This document shows positions 37,946 through 45,425 of a DNA stretch of 64,000 bases, piece by piece. The position numbers and the translations under genes are program-made. This DNA comes from Oharaeibacter diazotrophicus. Its GTDB lineage: Bacteria; Pseudomonadota; Alphaproteobacteria; Rhizobiales; Pleomorphomonadaceae. The first letter of the stretch is position 1; each line of letters starts with the position of its first letter. Location of the stretch: assembly GCF_004362745.1 (NCBI RefSeq), contig NZ_SNXY01000007.1, forward strand, positions 372,001 through 436,000, given 5' to 3'. The notes beneath the pieces are model-generated. The model saw nothing but the letters and a program-made list of their open reading frames with translations, did no database searches and had not been told where the DNA came from.

Positions 37946-38893
37946 ATGGAAGATCATGTCTACGCCTGCTTCGGCCTGAACATTCGCTCGCAAATCGCAT
38001 TGCCGGAAATTCAGGATGCGGCGGAGCCTGACGGCCGGCTGTCGCGCGCCGTCGTGAGGCTCGGGGAGGCCGCGCCGCGGATCGGCGGCGAAGGGGGCGC
38101 GGCCCCGCGCTTCGAAGTTTCCGATTTCGGCGTGATCTTCTCCGTTCCCGACGTCGCGCAATATCACGTCGCCAACGGCAACGAGATCGTGGTGACGCCG
38201 GCGCCGGGTGCGGCGATGCGCGACGTCCGCCTCTACCTGCTCGGCTCGGCATTCGGGCTTCTTTGTCATCAGCGCGGTCTGATGCCGCTGCACGCCAATG
38301 CGATCGTGATGGACGGCGAGGCGGTCGCGTTCGCCGGGACCAGCGGCGCGGGCAAATCCACGCTTGCCGCCTATTTCCAGCGCAGCGGCCAGCAACTGCT
38401 GTGCGACGACATCTGCGTGCTCAGCTTCGACGCGGACGGCCGGCCGCTCGCCTGGCCCGGCCCGCCGAGCCTCAAACTATGGGCGGATGCGGCGAGCGCG
38501 TTCGGTCATGACGGCGATCGGCTCGAACGCGTCGGCGCGCGCTGGGACAAATTTCACGTGCCGTTTTCGCGCGACATCGGCTCCGCGCCGTTCCCCTTGC
38601 GGCGGCTCTATATCCTGGGAAAGCAGGAGGCGGAAGCGGCGGAGTTCGTCCGGCTACGCGGCGCGAGCGCGATCGAGGCGATCGCCGCGCAGACCTATCG
38701 CAGCCCGTTCATCGGGCCTATGGGGCTGCGGACGCGGCATTTGCGGCAGAGCATCGCGCTGGCCAAGGGGGCGGAGGTCTATGTCGCGCCGCGCGAATGG
38801 GGCTTCGATGTGTTCGAGCGCGAAGCCGATCGGTTGCTGCGTCACGCGGCGCTGCCGCGGACCGGCGCCGAACCGGTTTCGACGGCGCCGTGA
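37946..38893 (+). CDS. HPr-kinase-like lasso peptide kinase
   Basis: Protein of 315 residues related to the C-terminal P-loop domain of HPr kinase/phosphorylase. It shows PLHANAIVM (His117), the Walker A loop GTSGAGKST at 131-139 and LLCDDICVL (Asp154-Asp155), in the order of HprK. In the paeninodin cluster of Paenibacillus a homologous kinase phosphorylates the C-terminal Ser of the lasso precursor. The small gene just upstream ends in Lys-Ser-Ser, which fits that role. It lies 143 bases after the precursor gene and 24 bases before the PqqD-like gene. Codon use (many GCG, GAT) differs from the host genes. Confidence 0.8.
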   Translation: MEDHVYACFGLNIRSQIALPEIQDAAEPDGRLSRAVVRLGEAAPRIGGEGGAAPRFEVSDFGVIFSVPDVAQYHVANGNEIVVTPAPGAAMRDVRLYLLGSAFGLLCHQRGLMPLHANAIVMDGEAVAFAGTSGAGKSTLAAYFQRSGQQLLCDDICVLSFDADGRPLAWPGPPSLKLWADAASAFGHDGDRLERVGARWDKFHVPFSRDIGSAPFPLRRLYILGKQEAEAAEFVRLRGASAIEAIAAQTYRSPFIGPMGLRTRHLRQSIALAKGAEVYVAPREWGFDVFEREADRLLRHAALPRTGAEPVSTAP

Positions 38894-38917
38894 CCGACCG
38901 TTCAAGAGGAGTAACGC

Positions 38918-39223
38918 GTGTCTGACAGGGCAGCACTTTCCACAACCGACATCGTGCGCCGCGCACCCTTCGTCATCGAGACCGAACTCGACGGCGAGAT
39001 CATCGTGCTGCATCCCGACACGGGTGAGTGCTACGCGCTCGACGCGATCGCGACGCGGATCTGGACGGCGCTCGCCGAGCCCGGCAGCGTGAGCAGCATC
39101 TGTTCGGCGCTGGTCGCGCGCTATGACGTCGACCGCGCGACCTGCGAAGCGCAGGTGCTCGCGCTGCTCGAGCAGTTGCGCGGCGAAGGTGTGATCCAGC
39201 GCAGCGCGACGCTCGCGACATGA
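38918..39223 (+). CDS. PqqD-like RiPP recognition element protein (lasso B1 type)
   Basis: Protein of 101 residues with the PqqD winged-helix fold: FVIETELDGEIIVLHPDTGECYALDAIATRIWTAL and a C-terminal helix pair. Such proteins bind the leader peptide and present it to the modifying enzymes; in lasso systems this is the split B1 partner. The stop overlaps the start of the acetyltransferase gene (ATGA), the position where the B2 leader peptidase is normally found. Confidence 0.85.
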   Translation: MSDRAALSTTDIVRRAPFVIETELDGEIIVLHPDTGECYALDAIATRIWTALAEPGSVSSICSALVARYDVDRATCEAQVLALLEQLRGEGVIQRSATLAT

Positions 39224-39987
39224 CGATTTCGCCGGCGTCGTTGCTCGCGGGCGCCGAGCCGCCGGCATCGGGCACGGGGGCGAGCGCGGAAAGCAAGCCC
39301 GACTATCAGCTGAATGCCGTGCAATGGGCGGTGTTCACGGCCTTGCTAGCCGCGCCGGCGCGGGACAACGCAAGGCTGCGCGCCTTTCTGGCGTCGCATG
39401 GCGAGGCACCGGTCGCCGAGCCGTGGACGGCCGACGCCGAGGTTCGCGATTTCTCTTGCGGCGTTGCGTTGCTCGACGAAGCGCTGCGGCGCGACGCGGC
39501 GAAGCCGGCCACGCGGCACGACGATTCCCGGCGGGACGAACGCGTGCGCGGCACCTTCGTCGTGCTGCACGAGCGGCGCGTCGTCGCCTATTTCACCCAG
39601 CGTATCAGCTTCGTTCGACGCGCCGGGGCGGAGGCGGGTGCGGGAACCGAGGCCAAAGCCGATACCATTCCGCTCATCCAGCTCCAACGGCTCGCGGTGG
39701 ATCGTTCGGCGCAGCGCCGGGGGTTCGGATCGGCGCTGCTGCGCCAGGCGGTGCTTCGCGCGGCGTCGCTCGCGGGGCACTGCGGCGCGCCCGCGCTGTG
39801 GGTCCCGGTGCTGTCGGCCGAGACGCGGCGCTTCTATCTCGATCGCGGCTTGCAGCCGTTGCCGGCGATCCTCGATTCGACGGGCGTCCTGCTGACCTTC
39901 GACACCCTCCGAAAAGCATCGGCGGGCGGCGCGATCGCGGAAGATCCCGGGGCACGCGCAGTCGCTTCCATTCCAGGAGACCGATGA
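39220..39987 (+). CDS. GNAT acetyltransferase in lasso-type cluster
   Basis: Protein of 255 residues. After a variable N-terminal 75 residues it shows a GNAT domain: VRDFSCGVALLDEALRRDA, FVVLHERRVVAYFTQR, the acetyl-CoA loop LQRLAVDRSAQRRGFGSALL and the closing FYLDRGLQPLP. The FxCGxxxLDxxL pattern is like that of TacT-type acetyltransferases. It overlaps the genes on both sides by 4 bases or less, so it is an integral operon member. Acetylation of a lasso peptide lysine is known for albusnodin, and the precursor here has a single Lys in its tail. It has none of the Cys-His-Asp features of the B2 peptidase. A role in self-resistance or as a toxin cannot be excluded. Confidence 0.8.
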   Translation: MTISPASLLAGAEPPASGTGASAESKPDYQLNAVQWAVFTALLAAPARDNARLRAFLASHGEAPVAEPWTADAEVRDFSCGVALLDEALRRDAAKPATRHDDSRRDERVRGTFVVLHERRVVAYFTQRISFVRRAGAEAGAGTEAKADTIPLIQLQRLAVDRSAQRRGFGSALLRQAVLRAASLAGHCGAPALWVPVLSAETRRFYLDRGLQPLPAILDSTGVLLTFDTLRKASAGGAIAEDPGARAVASIPGDR

Positions 39988-41933
39988 TGGCGATTGCCGG
40001 ATCCTGCCTGCTCGACGGCGATTGGCGCGCTCCGCCGGACATCGAGCGTTCGCTGGCGGCGATGACGCTGGGCGCGGGGTCGACGCGGTCGCGCGCGCGC
40101 ACGCATCGCGTCGGTGCCGCTGTCTTCGGGCAGTGCGACCACGGCCTGGTTTCGGCGCGGATCGCCGACGGGCGCTCGATCCTCGCGGCGCTCGACGGCC
40201 GGCTGGACAATCGCGGCGAGTTGCTGAGCCTGCTGCGCGAGGATGGCGTCTCGCCTTCGGCCAATGACTGCGACATCGTGCTTTCGGCCTATGCGCGCTG
40301 GGGCGAGGATTTTCCCGACCGGCTGATCGGCGATTTCGCCTGCGCGATCTGGGACGCTTCGGCACGGTCGCTGCTGCTGGCGCGCGACGCGATCGGGGCG
40401 CGGCCCCTGTTCTACTGGCACGATCGCGACGGCCTGTTCTTCGCCACCGAGCCGCGCGGATTGTTCGCGCAGCCGGCGATCCCGAAGACCATCGACGCGG
40501 AATGGGTGGCACGCTCGCTTGCGGCAGTGCCGCAGAAGCCGGGCGCCGGCTTCTACCGCGGCATCGCGCGCGTGATGCAGGGCCATGCCATGCGCGTGGC
40601 GGGCGGGAGCGGCGGCGGGATACAGAGCGGGACCGGGGGCCTGCTGCAAAGGCGGCACTGGCGGCCGGAAACGCTCGCCCCGATCCGCTTTGCGCGCGAC
40701 GCGGATTATGCCGACGGGTTGCGCTCGATGCTCGATACGGCGGTGCGCGATCGCATCGCCGGGCACGCGGCGGTGGGCGGGCATTTGAGCGCCGGGCTCG
40801 ACAGCGCAAGCGTGACCGCGTCCGCGGCGCGCCAGTTGCACGCGCGAGGTCTGCGCCTTACCGCCTTCACCGCCACGCCGGGGAGCGAGATCGATCCGGC
40901 GGATTATCCCGGGCGGCTGGTCGACGAAGGGCCGCTCGCCGCGCTGACGGCCGCGGCGTTTCCCAATATCGATCATGTCTGCGTGTCCACACTGGCGAGC
41001 CCGCTGTTCGATGCGGTCGATCGCGCCAACTTCGCCGTGGATGAGCCGGTATGGGCGCCGATCAATCACATCTGGGCCGATGCGATCAGCGACGAGGCGC
41101 GCCGGCGCGGCTTGGGCGTGCTGTTGATCGGCCAGGCGGGCAATGTGACGATCAGCTACGATGGCAATGGCTGGTTGGTCGATCTATGTCGCCAGCGGCG
41201 CTGGGGTGAAGCGTTCCGCCAGCTTCGTGCGTTGGCGGCTCGCGGCGCGAACTGGCCGAGCCTGATCAATCGCTATCTGATCGCGCAGCTTCCGACCCCG
41301 GTGCGCGCGCGGCTACGGGCGCTGATGGGTAGGCCGGAGCTGGCGCTGCGCGAGATGTCGCTGATCCGGCCGGAATTCGCGGCGCGGCTGCACGTTGTCG
41401 AAGAGGCGCGGGATCTCGCCGGCGATGTGAACAATCTCGACCGCGGCGATACCGATCTGCGCGTCTTGATGCTCCAGACATTCGACTTGGCGATGTTCGG
41501 GCGTGCGGCCAAGCGCCGGTTCGGCATCGAATTGCTCGATCCCACCGCGGACCGCCGGCTCGTCGAATATTGCCTCGCCATTCCCCAGGAGCAATTCCTG
41601 CGCGACGGCGAGCAGCGTGCGCTGATTCGGCGCGCGATGAGCGGCGTGCTGCCGCCCGCCGTGCTCAACGAACCGCGCCGTGCGTTGCAGGCGGCGGATT
41701 GGCATGTCGCGATGGGCGCCGCGCGCGACGAGATCGCGCGCGAGATCGAACGGCTCGCGCACAGCCCGCTGGCGAGCGAAGCACTCGACCTGCCGCGCAT
41801 GCGGCGCATGCTGGCGGACTGGCCGACCGGTGGCTGGGGCAGCCGGGCGGTGCGGTATCCCTATGCGATCGGGCTGGCGCGCGGCCTTGCCGTCGGCCGC
41901 TTCATTCGGCAGGTCGAGGGCGGCAACGCGTGA
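39984..41933 (+). CDS. Asparagine-synthetase-like lasso peptide cyclase
   Basis: Protein of 649 residues related to class B asparagine synthetase. The N-terminal glutaminase-like domain lacks the catalytic Cys2 (it begins MMAIAGSC), as in lasso cyclases. The ATP-pyrophosphatase loop is LSAGLDSASV near residue 268-277. The C-terminal part has FDLAMFGRAAKRRFGIELLDPTADRRLVEYCLAIP, typical of the cyclase group. It would adenylate the Asp/Glu side chain of the core peptide for macrolactam closure. The start overlaps the acetyltransferase stop. It appears intact and is the last gene of the cluster; no exporter follows. Confidence 0.85.
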   Translation: MMAIAGSCLLDGDWRAPPDIERSLAAMTLGAGSTRSRARTHRVGAAVFGQCDHGLVSARIADGRSILAALDGRLDNRGELLSLLREDGVSPSANDCDIVLSAYARWGEDFPDRLIGDFACAIWDASARSLLLARDAIGARPLFYWHDRDGLFFATEPRGLFAQPAIPKTIDAEWVARSLAAVPQKPGAGFYRGIARVMQGHAMRVAGGSGGGIQSGTGGLLQRRHWRPETLAPIRFARDADYADGLRSMLDTAVRDRIAGHAAVGGHLSAGLDSASVTASAARQLHARGLRLTAFTATPGSEIDPADYPGRLVDEGPLAALTAAAFPNIDHVCVSTLASPLFDAVDRANFAVDEPVWAPINHIWADAISDEARRRGLGVLLIGQAGNVTISYDGNGWLVDLCRQRRWGEAFRQLRALAARGANWPSLINRYLIAQLPTPVRARLRALMGRPELALREMSLIRPEFAARLHVVEEARDLAGDVNNLDRGDTDLRVLMLQTFDLAMFGRAAKRRFGIELLDPTADRRLVEYCLAIPQEQFLRDGEQRALIRRAMSGVLPPAVLNEPRRALQAADWHVAMGAARDEIAREIERLAHSPLASEALDLPRMRRMLADWPTGGWGSRAVRYPYAIGLARGLAVGRFIRQVEGGNA

Positions 41934-41960
41934 GCCCAGGGCGATCGTCTCGCGCCAGAA

Positions 41961-42166
41961 CCCCGCTGCGTCGGCCACCTTGAGCCTGAGCATTTCGCGC
42001 GCCTCGGCCGGAGGGGCGATGGCGATCCCAAGCCGCTCGAGAATGCGCGCCGCCTTCCGCACCCGACCGGCATTGGATTGTGCCAGTTCGCCGCCGCCGA
42101 CGAACACGCTATCGTCCAGCCCGACGCAGACGTTGCCACTGCCGCGAGCCCGGTCTCTCATCCAGC
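41961..42166 (-). pseudogene. C-terminal remnant of a beta-keto acid cleavage enzyme (BKACE)
   Basis: The minus strand encodes about 65 residues matching the C-terminus of the BKACE/DUF849 family: GNVCVGLDDSVFVGGGELAQ, SNAGRVRKAARILERLG and PAEAREMLRLK. The rest of the gene is missing: the IS copy 2 terminus cuts it at 42167 and the sequence beyond that IS does not continue it recognisably. The frame runs on without a stop into the antisense of the cyclase gene, so the original end is also gone. Confidence 0.7.
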
Positions 42167-42607
42167 TGACACCAGAGTCCGCGGGTGACTTCGACGCCGG
42201 TGCGCCGGGTGAGCGACGGTCGATCGGCTGAGCTGGTCGGGGTTGCGCAGCCGATCGTCCGTCGGGGTAGAGGTCGAAGCGAACGGCCTCGGCGACGGGT
42301 GGCCGAGGGCGGAATGCGGGCGGTGATCGTTGTCGTCGACGATCCGACGGGCGACTGCCGAACGGGCATGGTGGAGATCTCGGAACAGGGTCTCGTCGAG
42401 GAGTTCGTTCCGCATACGGCCGTTGAACGCTTCGCGGATGCCGTTCTGCATCGGCCGTCCGGGAGCGATGCAATGCCACTCGACGCCGACCTGCTTCGCC
42501 CAGACCAGGATGGCATTCGAGGTGAACTCCGTTCCATTGTCGCTGACGATGTCGTGCTCGCGCTAGACATGGGCGACGGCTTCCCGAACGGTGGCGGGCG
42601 TCACCAT
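42158..42607 (-). pseudogene. IS3-family transposase OrfB, internally deleted with stop codon
   Basis: One frame runs from ATG at 42607: MVTPATVREAVAHV, then a TAG at 42563-42565, then REHDIVSDNGTEFTSNAI and the C-terminal rve integrase segment QNGIREAFNGRMRNELLDE with HRPHSALG. About 150 residues, including the first catalytic Asp region, are missing at the junction. The deletion is in frame but the stop codon makes it non-functional. Confidence 0.88.
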
Positions 42608-42925
42608 TTTTCTGCCAGCAGGTCTTTCAGGACAGAGGCGTCGAGAATGGCGTCGGCCAGGAGGCGCTTCAGCTTGGCGTTCTCGTCCTCGAGCGCCTTC
42701 AGCCGCTTCGCCTCGGAGACCTCCATGCCGCCGAACTTCGCCTTCCAGGCGTAGAACGTCGCAGTGCCGATGCCGTGGCGGTGGCAGACCTCCGCCGTCT
42801 TGCCGCCCGCCTCCTGCTCGCGCAACACGCCGATGATCCGCTCTTCCTTGACCCTCGATCGCGTCATGGTCCGGTCCTCTCGATCGGACGAACCTAGCGT
42901 CAGATGGACCGAAATGCGGGGGTCA
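42167..42925 (-). mobile_element. IS3-family (IS407-like) element, internally deleted, copy 2
   Basis: Both termini are present: TGACACC at 42167 and TGACCCCCGCATTTCGG read inward from 42925. They are flanked by the 4-bp direct repeat CAGC (42163-42166 and 42926-42929), the target duplication size of the IS407 group. The element is only 759 bp instead of about 1.2 kb because the middle of orfB is deleted. It therefore inserted as a whole and decayed in place. Confidence 0.87.
42601..42867 (-). CDS. IS3-family transposase OrfA, copy 2
   Basis: Protein of 88 residues, nearly identical to the copy at 36960-37226 (differences mainly in the first 15 residues and around ATFYAWKAKF). It has the helix-turn-helix RRHGIGTATF-type region and the C-terminal coiled helix. 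Intact by itself, but its OrfB partner is destroyed. The stop overlaps the OrfB start. Confidence 0.88.
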   Translation of the reverse strand: MTRSRVKEERIIGVLREQEAGGKTAEVCHRHGIGTATFYAWKAKFGGMEVSEAKRLKALEDENAKLKRLLADAILDASVLKDLLAEKW

Positions 42926-43547
42926 CAGCAGTTGCGATCGTTCCCGTGTCCCACTGGAGCCACTCTCGGCATGATCGGGAAGCGGCGACGAACGAGATAG
43001 CCGATCCGGTCGATTTCGGGCATGGTAGGCCTAGAGTCGGCTCCGACGCGACAGGCTGTCGCACCATAGGGTGACTCGCACATGCGGGAGAATGTGCGCG
43101 CGCCCCAAGTCGCCCACACGGCATCGCCCCGGAGTGGGGGTATGTTTGGGGGGACTGCTGAAATCGACTTCGTAGTTGGTGTTGTATTCCAGTTTCTTGG
43201 CGTGCTTGTTCGACGCCGCCCCGGCGCCACTCAAGCCCTTGAAATCGCAAACCGTTTCAGCCCCTCGCCGAGGGTCGTCGCCGCGGTTCGGCCCTCGTCG
43301 ACCGGGCGGCACGGGCGGTCGTTCGCCTTGCCGTCGGCGGTGGCGCGCGGTGCGCGGCGCTGCCATGACCCAGGCGGGCGATTGCCGCGAGCGGTGAGGG
43401 CGCGGGCGGGTGTTCCCGGACCGCACCGCGTCTGGTAGCATCTCTAAGACCCGTCGATCGCGGCCCGTCGCCTTCCCAATCACCGATCCCGTCGAACACC
43501 GACGCCACCGGCCACGCCGCGCGGCGCACGGCCGCTTGGAGGTTGCC
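42926..43547. other. Gene-free island edge
   Basis: About 620 bases without a convincing gene. The left part (to about 43250) is AT-richer and less host-like. It contains GGGGGTATG at 43135 followed by a G-tract, similar to the sequence before the integrase pseudogene at 35409. The right part (43250-43547) is host-like GC-rich leader of the HD-domain gene. Confidence 0.45.
43208..43236 (+). repeat. Putative attR, degenerate copy of tRNA-Phe 3' end
   Basis: This segment begins GTTCGA and ends CCACTCAAGC and aligns to 35272-35302 with 26 of 31 identical positions and two 1-base gaps, in the same orientation. It would mark the far end of a roughly 7.9-kb island. The match is imperfect, so chance or an old, decayed site are both possible. 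Confidence 0.35.
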
Positions 43548-44126
43548 TTGGACGCTCCCGAAGCCACCCGAACTCTCTTGACCGAGCGCTTCGACCGCGC
43601 GCTCGCCTATGCGAGCGCGCTCCACCGCAGACAGACGCGCAAGGGCTCGGACGTGCCCTACGTCTCCCACCTCCTCGCCGTCGCCGCGATCGTGATCGAG
43701 AACGGTGGCGACGAGGATCAGGCCGTCGGGGCGCTGCTGCACGACGCGGCCGAGGACCAGGGCGGCGAACCCCGCCTGCGCGAAATCGAGGCGCTGTTCG
43801 GACCCGCGGTCGCGCGGATCGTCGCCGACTGCACCGATTCGTGGGTCGAGCCCAAGCCCGACTGGAAGACCCGCAAGGTCGCCTATCTCGCCGCGCTCCC
43901 GGGCAAGCCGGCGGCCTCGCTGCTGGTCAGCCTCGCCGACAAGACCCACAACGCCCGTGCCATCGCCTTCGACCGCGGCATCGTCGGCGACGCCGTGTGG
44001 GAGCGGTTCACCGGCGGCCACGAGGGGAGCCTCTGGTACTACCGCAGCCTCGCGGCCGTGTTCGCGACCGCGCTGCCGGGACCGCTCGCGGACGAGTTGG
44101 GCCGGATCGTGGCGGGGCTGGCGTGA
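43548..44126 (+). CDS. HD domain phosphohydrolase (SpoT-hydrolase-like)
   Basis: Protein of 192 residues with an HD domain like the hydrolase part of RelA/SpoT: ALHRRQTRKGSDVPYVSHLLAVAAIVIE, then LLHDAAED and LVSLADKTHNARAI, giving the H...HD...D metal site. Small proteins of this type may hydrolyse ppGpp or other nucleotides. TTG at 43548 is taken as start because GGAGG lies 5 bases upstream; a longer frame from 43410 has poor coding character. It stands alone next to the island edge. Confidence 0.83.
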   Translation: MDAPEATRTLLTERFDRALAYASALHRRQTRKGSDVPYVSHLLAVAAIVIENGGDEDQAVGALLHDAAEDQGGEPRLREIEALFGPAVARIVADCTDSWVEPKPDWKTRKVAYLAALPGKPAASLLVSLADKTHNARAIAFDRGIVGDAVWERFTGGHEGSLWYYRSLAAVFATALPGPLADELGRIVAGLA

Positions 44127-44240
44127 CGTGATCGGTCCGGGCACCGTCCGTTTCCCGGCGCTCGCCGTAGACGCCGCGGGGATGAGGGAAGGTGCGTAGA
44201 GGGCGTCGCGGCGGCCCGAACCGGATCGGATCTCCTTAGT

Positions 44241-44260
44241 CTACAAAAATTATAGAATTC
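44241..44260. promoter_or_regulatory. AT-rich palindrome, candidate Rrf2-type operator (site 1)
   Basis: CTACAAAAATTATAGAATTC stands out in GC-rich surroundings and is a near-perfect inverted repeat (CTAcAA-AAA-TTATAG). It lies 131 bases before the first gene of the branched-chain-type transporter operon. The same motif occurs before ssuA and before ssuD. Confidence 0.5.
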
Positions 44261-44390
44261 CATCGCTGTCACCGCGCGCCGCTCCCCGCTTCAATGGCGG
44301 CACTTCGGAGCGATCGCCGCCGCCGCCGGTCCCGGATCGGCAGGCCGCCTCGCTTCCCGCCTCCGAACGGACGGCGGAACGACGGGATGG

Positions 44391-45425
44391 ATGGTGATGA
44401 CGAAATATGAACGTGACGGGGCAGGGGCCGGTTTCGTCGAGAGGCTCATCGCGACGGCGTCGCCGAATGCCGATCGACCGGCGCTGATCCACGACCACTT
44501 CGGACGCCGGGTGCTCCGGCGCTGGCGGGACGTGGTGGCCGAGATCGACCGGCTGTCGGCCGGACTGGCGGCGCTCGGCGTCGGCGCCGGGCGCACCGTG
44601 GCCGTCGGCGGCGAGGTGTCGGCCGATCTGCTGCTGGTCGCCGCGGCGGCGCGAGCCGCCGGTGCGCGGCTGGTCGCGGTGCCGGTGGCGCCGACCGTGG
44701 TCGACCTCGGCGCCCTGCCGACCGACGGCGCCCTCGCCGCCGCGATCGTCCAGGGCCGCGACGCGCTCGAGACCTGGCTCGCCGACGATCGCCCGGCGCT
44801 GGCGGTCCCGATCGTGTTCGACCACGCCACGCCGGAACGGCGCTCGCCCGACGAGCGGATCGTCGTCGTCGAGGCGCTGCGCCGTCTGGCGCCGGCCCGC
44901 GGCTGGGCCGACGGGTTGCGCGGCGGATCGCGCGCGGCACCCGGCGGATCCACGTGGCTCGAGGAGACTGTCGTCTCCGGCCCGGTCCTCGAGCGCGTCC
45001 TCGAGGCCTGGATCGGCGGTGCCCCGGTGCTAGCGCTGCCGGAGCGGGTCGGATCGGCGCTCCGCGACCGCACGGCCGCGGCGCCGACGCGCTGGATCGC
45101 CACCGCCGACGCGCTGGACCGCGCGGCCGCGGCGATCGCGAACCGGCTGCCCGACGCGGGGCTCGGTGCCCGTCTGCTCCGCCCGGTGCTCGTCGGCGGC
45201 CGTTCGCCGCTCGCAGTCGGGCTGCGCGCTCTGGTGCGCACTCGGCTCGGCCTCGCCTCGCTCGGCGAGATCGAACTCGTCGCCGGCGCGCCGGCACCGG
45301 CCACGCTTTCGCTCTTCGGTGCGCTCGGCGTCGACGTCGCCGACTTCGTGCCGCGCACGCCGCCGGAGCGCGAGGCGGAGCGGCCGTTCTCCGACTTCAC
45401 CCTGGCGCCGGGCTATCCGCTGTGA
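44391..45425 (+). CDS. AMP-dependent ligase-like protein without catalytic motifs
   Basis: Protein of 344 residues that resembles the N-terminal part of acyl-CoA synthetases: RLIATASPNADRPALI, then WRDVVAEIDRLSAGLAALGVG, and later LGLASLGEIELVAGAPAPATLSLFGALGV, which corresponds to a late segment of the ligase large domain. The ATP-binding TSGTTGxPKG loop and the C-terminal catalytic domain are absent, so it cannot be a normal ligase. It is the first gene of a transporter operon; the next start overlaps its stop. AMP-ligase genes are common companions of such transporters, and this may be a shrunken descendant with a non-enzymatic role. Confidence 0.6.
   Translation: MVMTKYERDGAGAGFVERLIATASPNADRPALIHDHFGRRVLRRWRDVVAEIDRLSAGLAALGVGAGRTVAVGGEVSADLLLVAAAARAAGARLVAVPVAPTVVDLGALPTDGALAAAIVQGRDALETWLADDRPALAVPIVFDHATPERRSPDERIVVVEALRRLAPARGWADGLRGGSRAAPGGSTWLEETVVSGPVLERVLEAWIGGAPVLALPERVGSALRDRTAAAPTRWIATADALDRAAAAIANRLPDAGLGARLLRPVLVGGRSPLAVGLRALVRTRLGLASLGEIELVAGAPAPATLSLFGALGVDVADFVPRTPPEREAERPFSDFTLAPGYPL

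Noticed and set aside
39220-39987. The acetyltransferase gene considered as the B2 leader peptidase of a lasso system
   Set aside because: It has a clear acetyl-CoA-binding loop and lacks the Cys, His and Asp motifs of the transglutaminase-like peptidase.
43082-43250. A minus-strand frame with natural-looking segments, considered as a remnant protein gene
   Set aside because: No family is recognised, the frame overlaps the putative attR and G-tracts, and the coding signal is weak.
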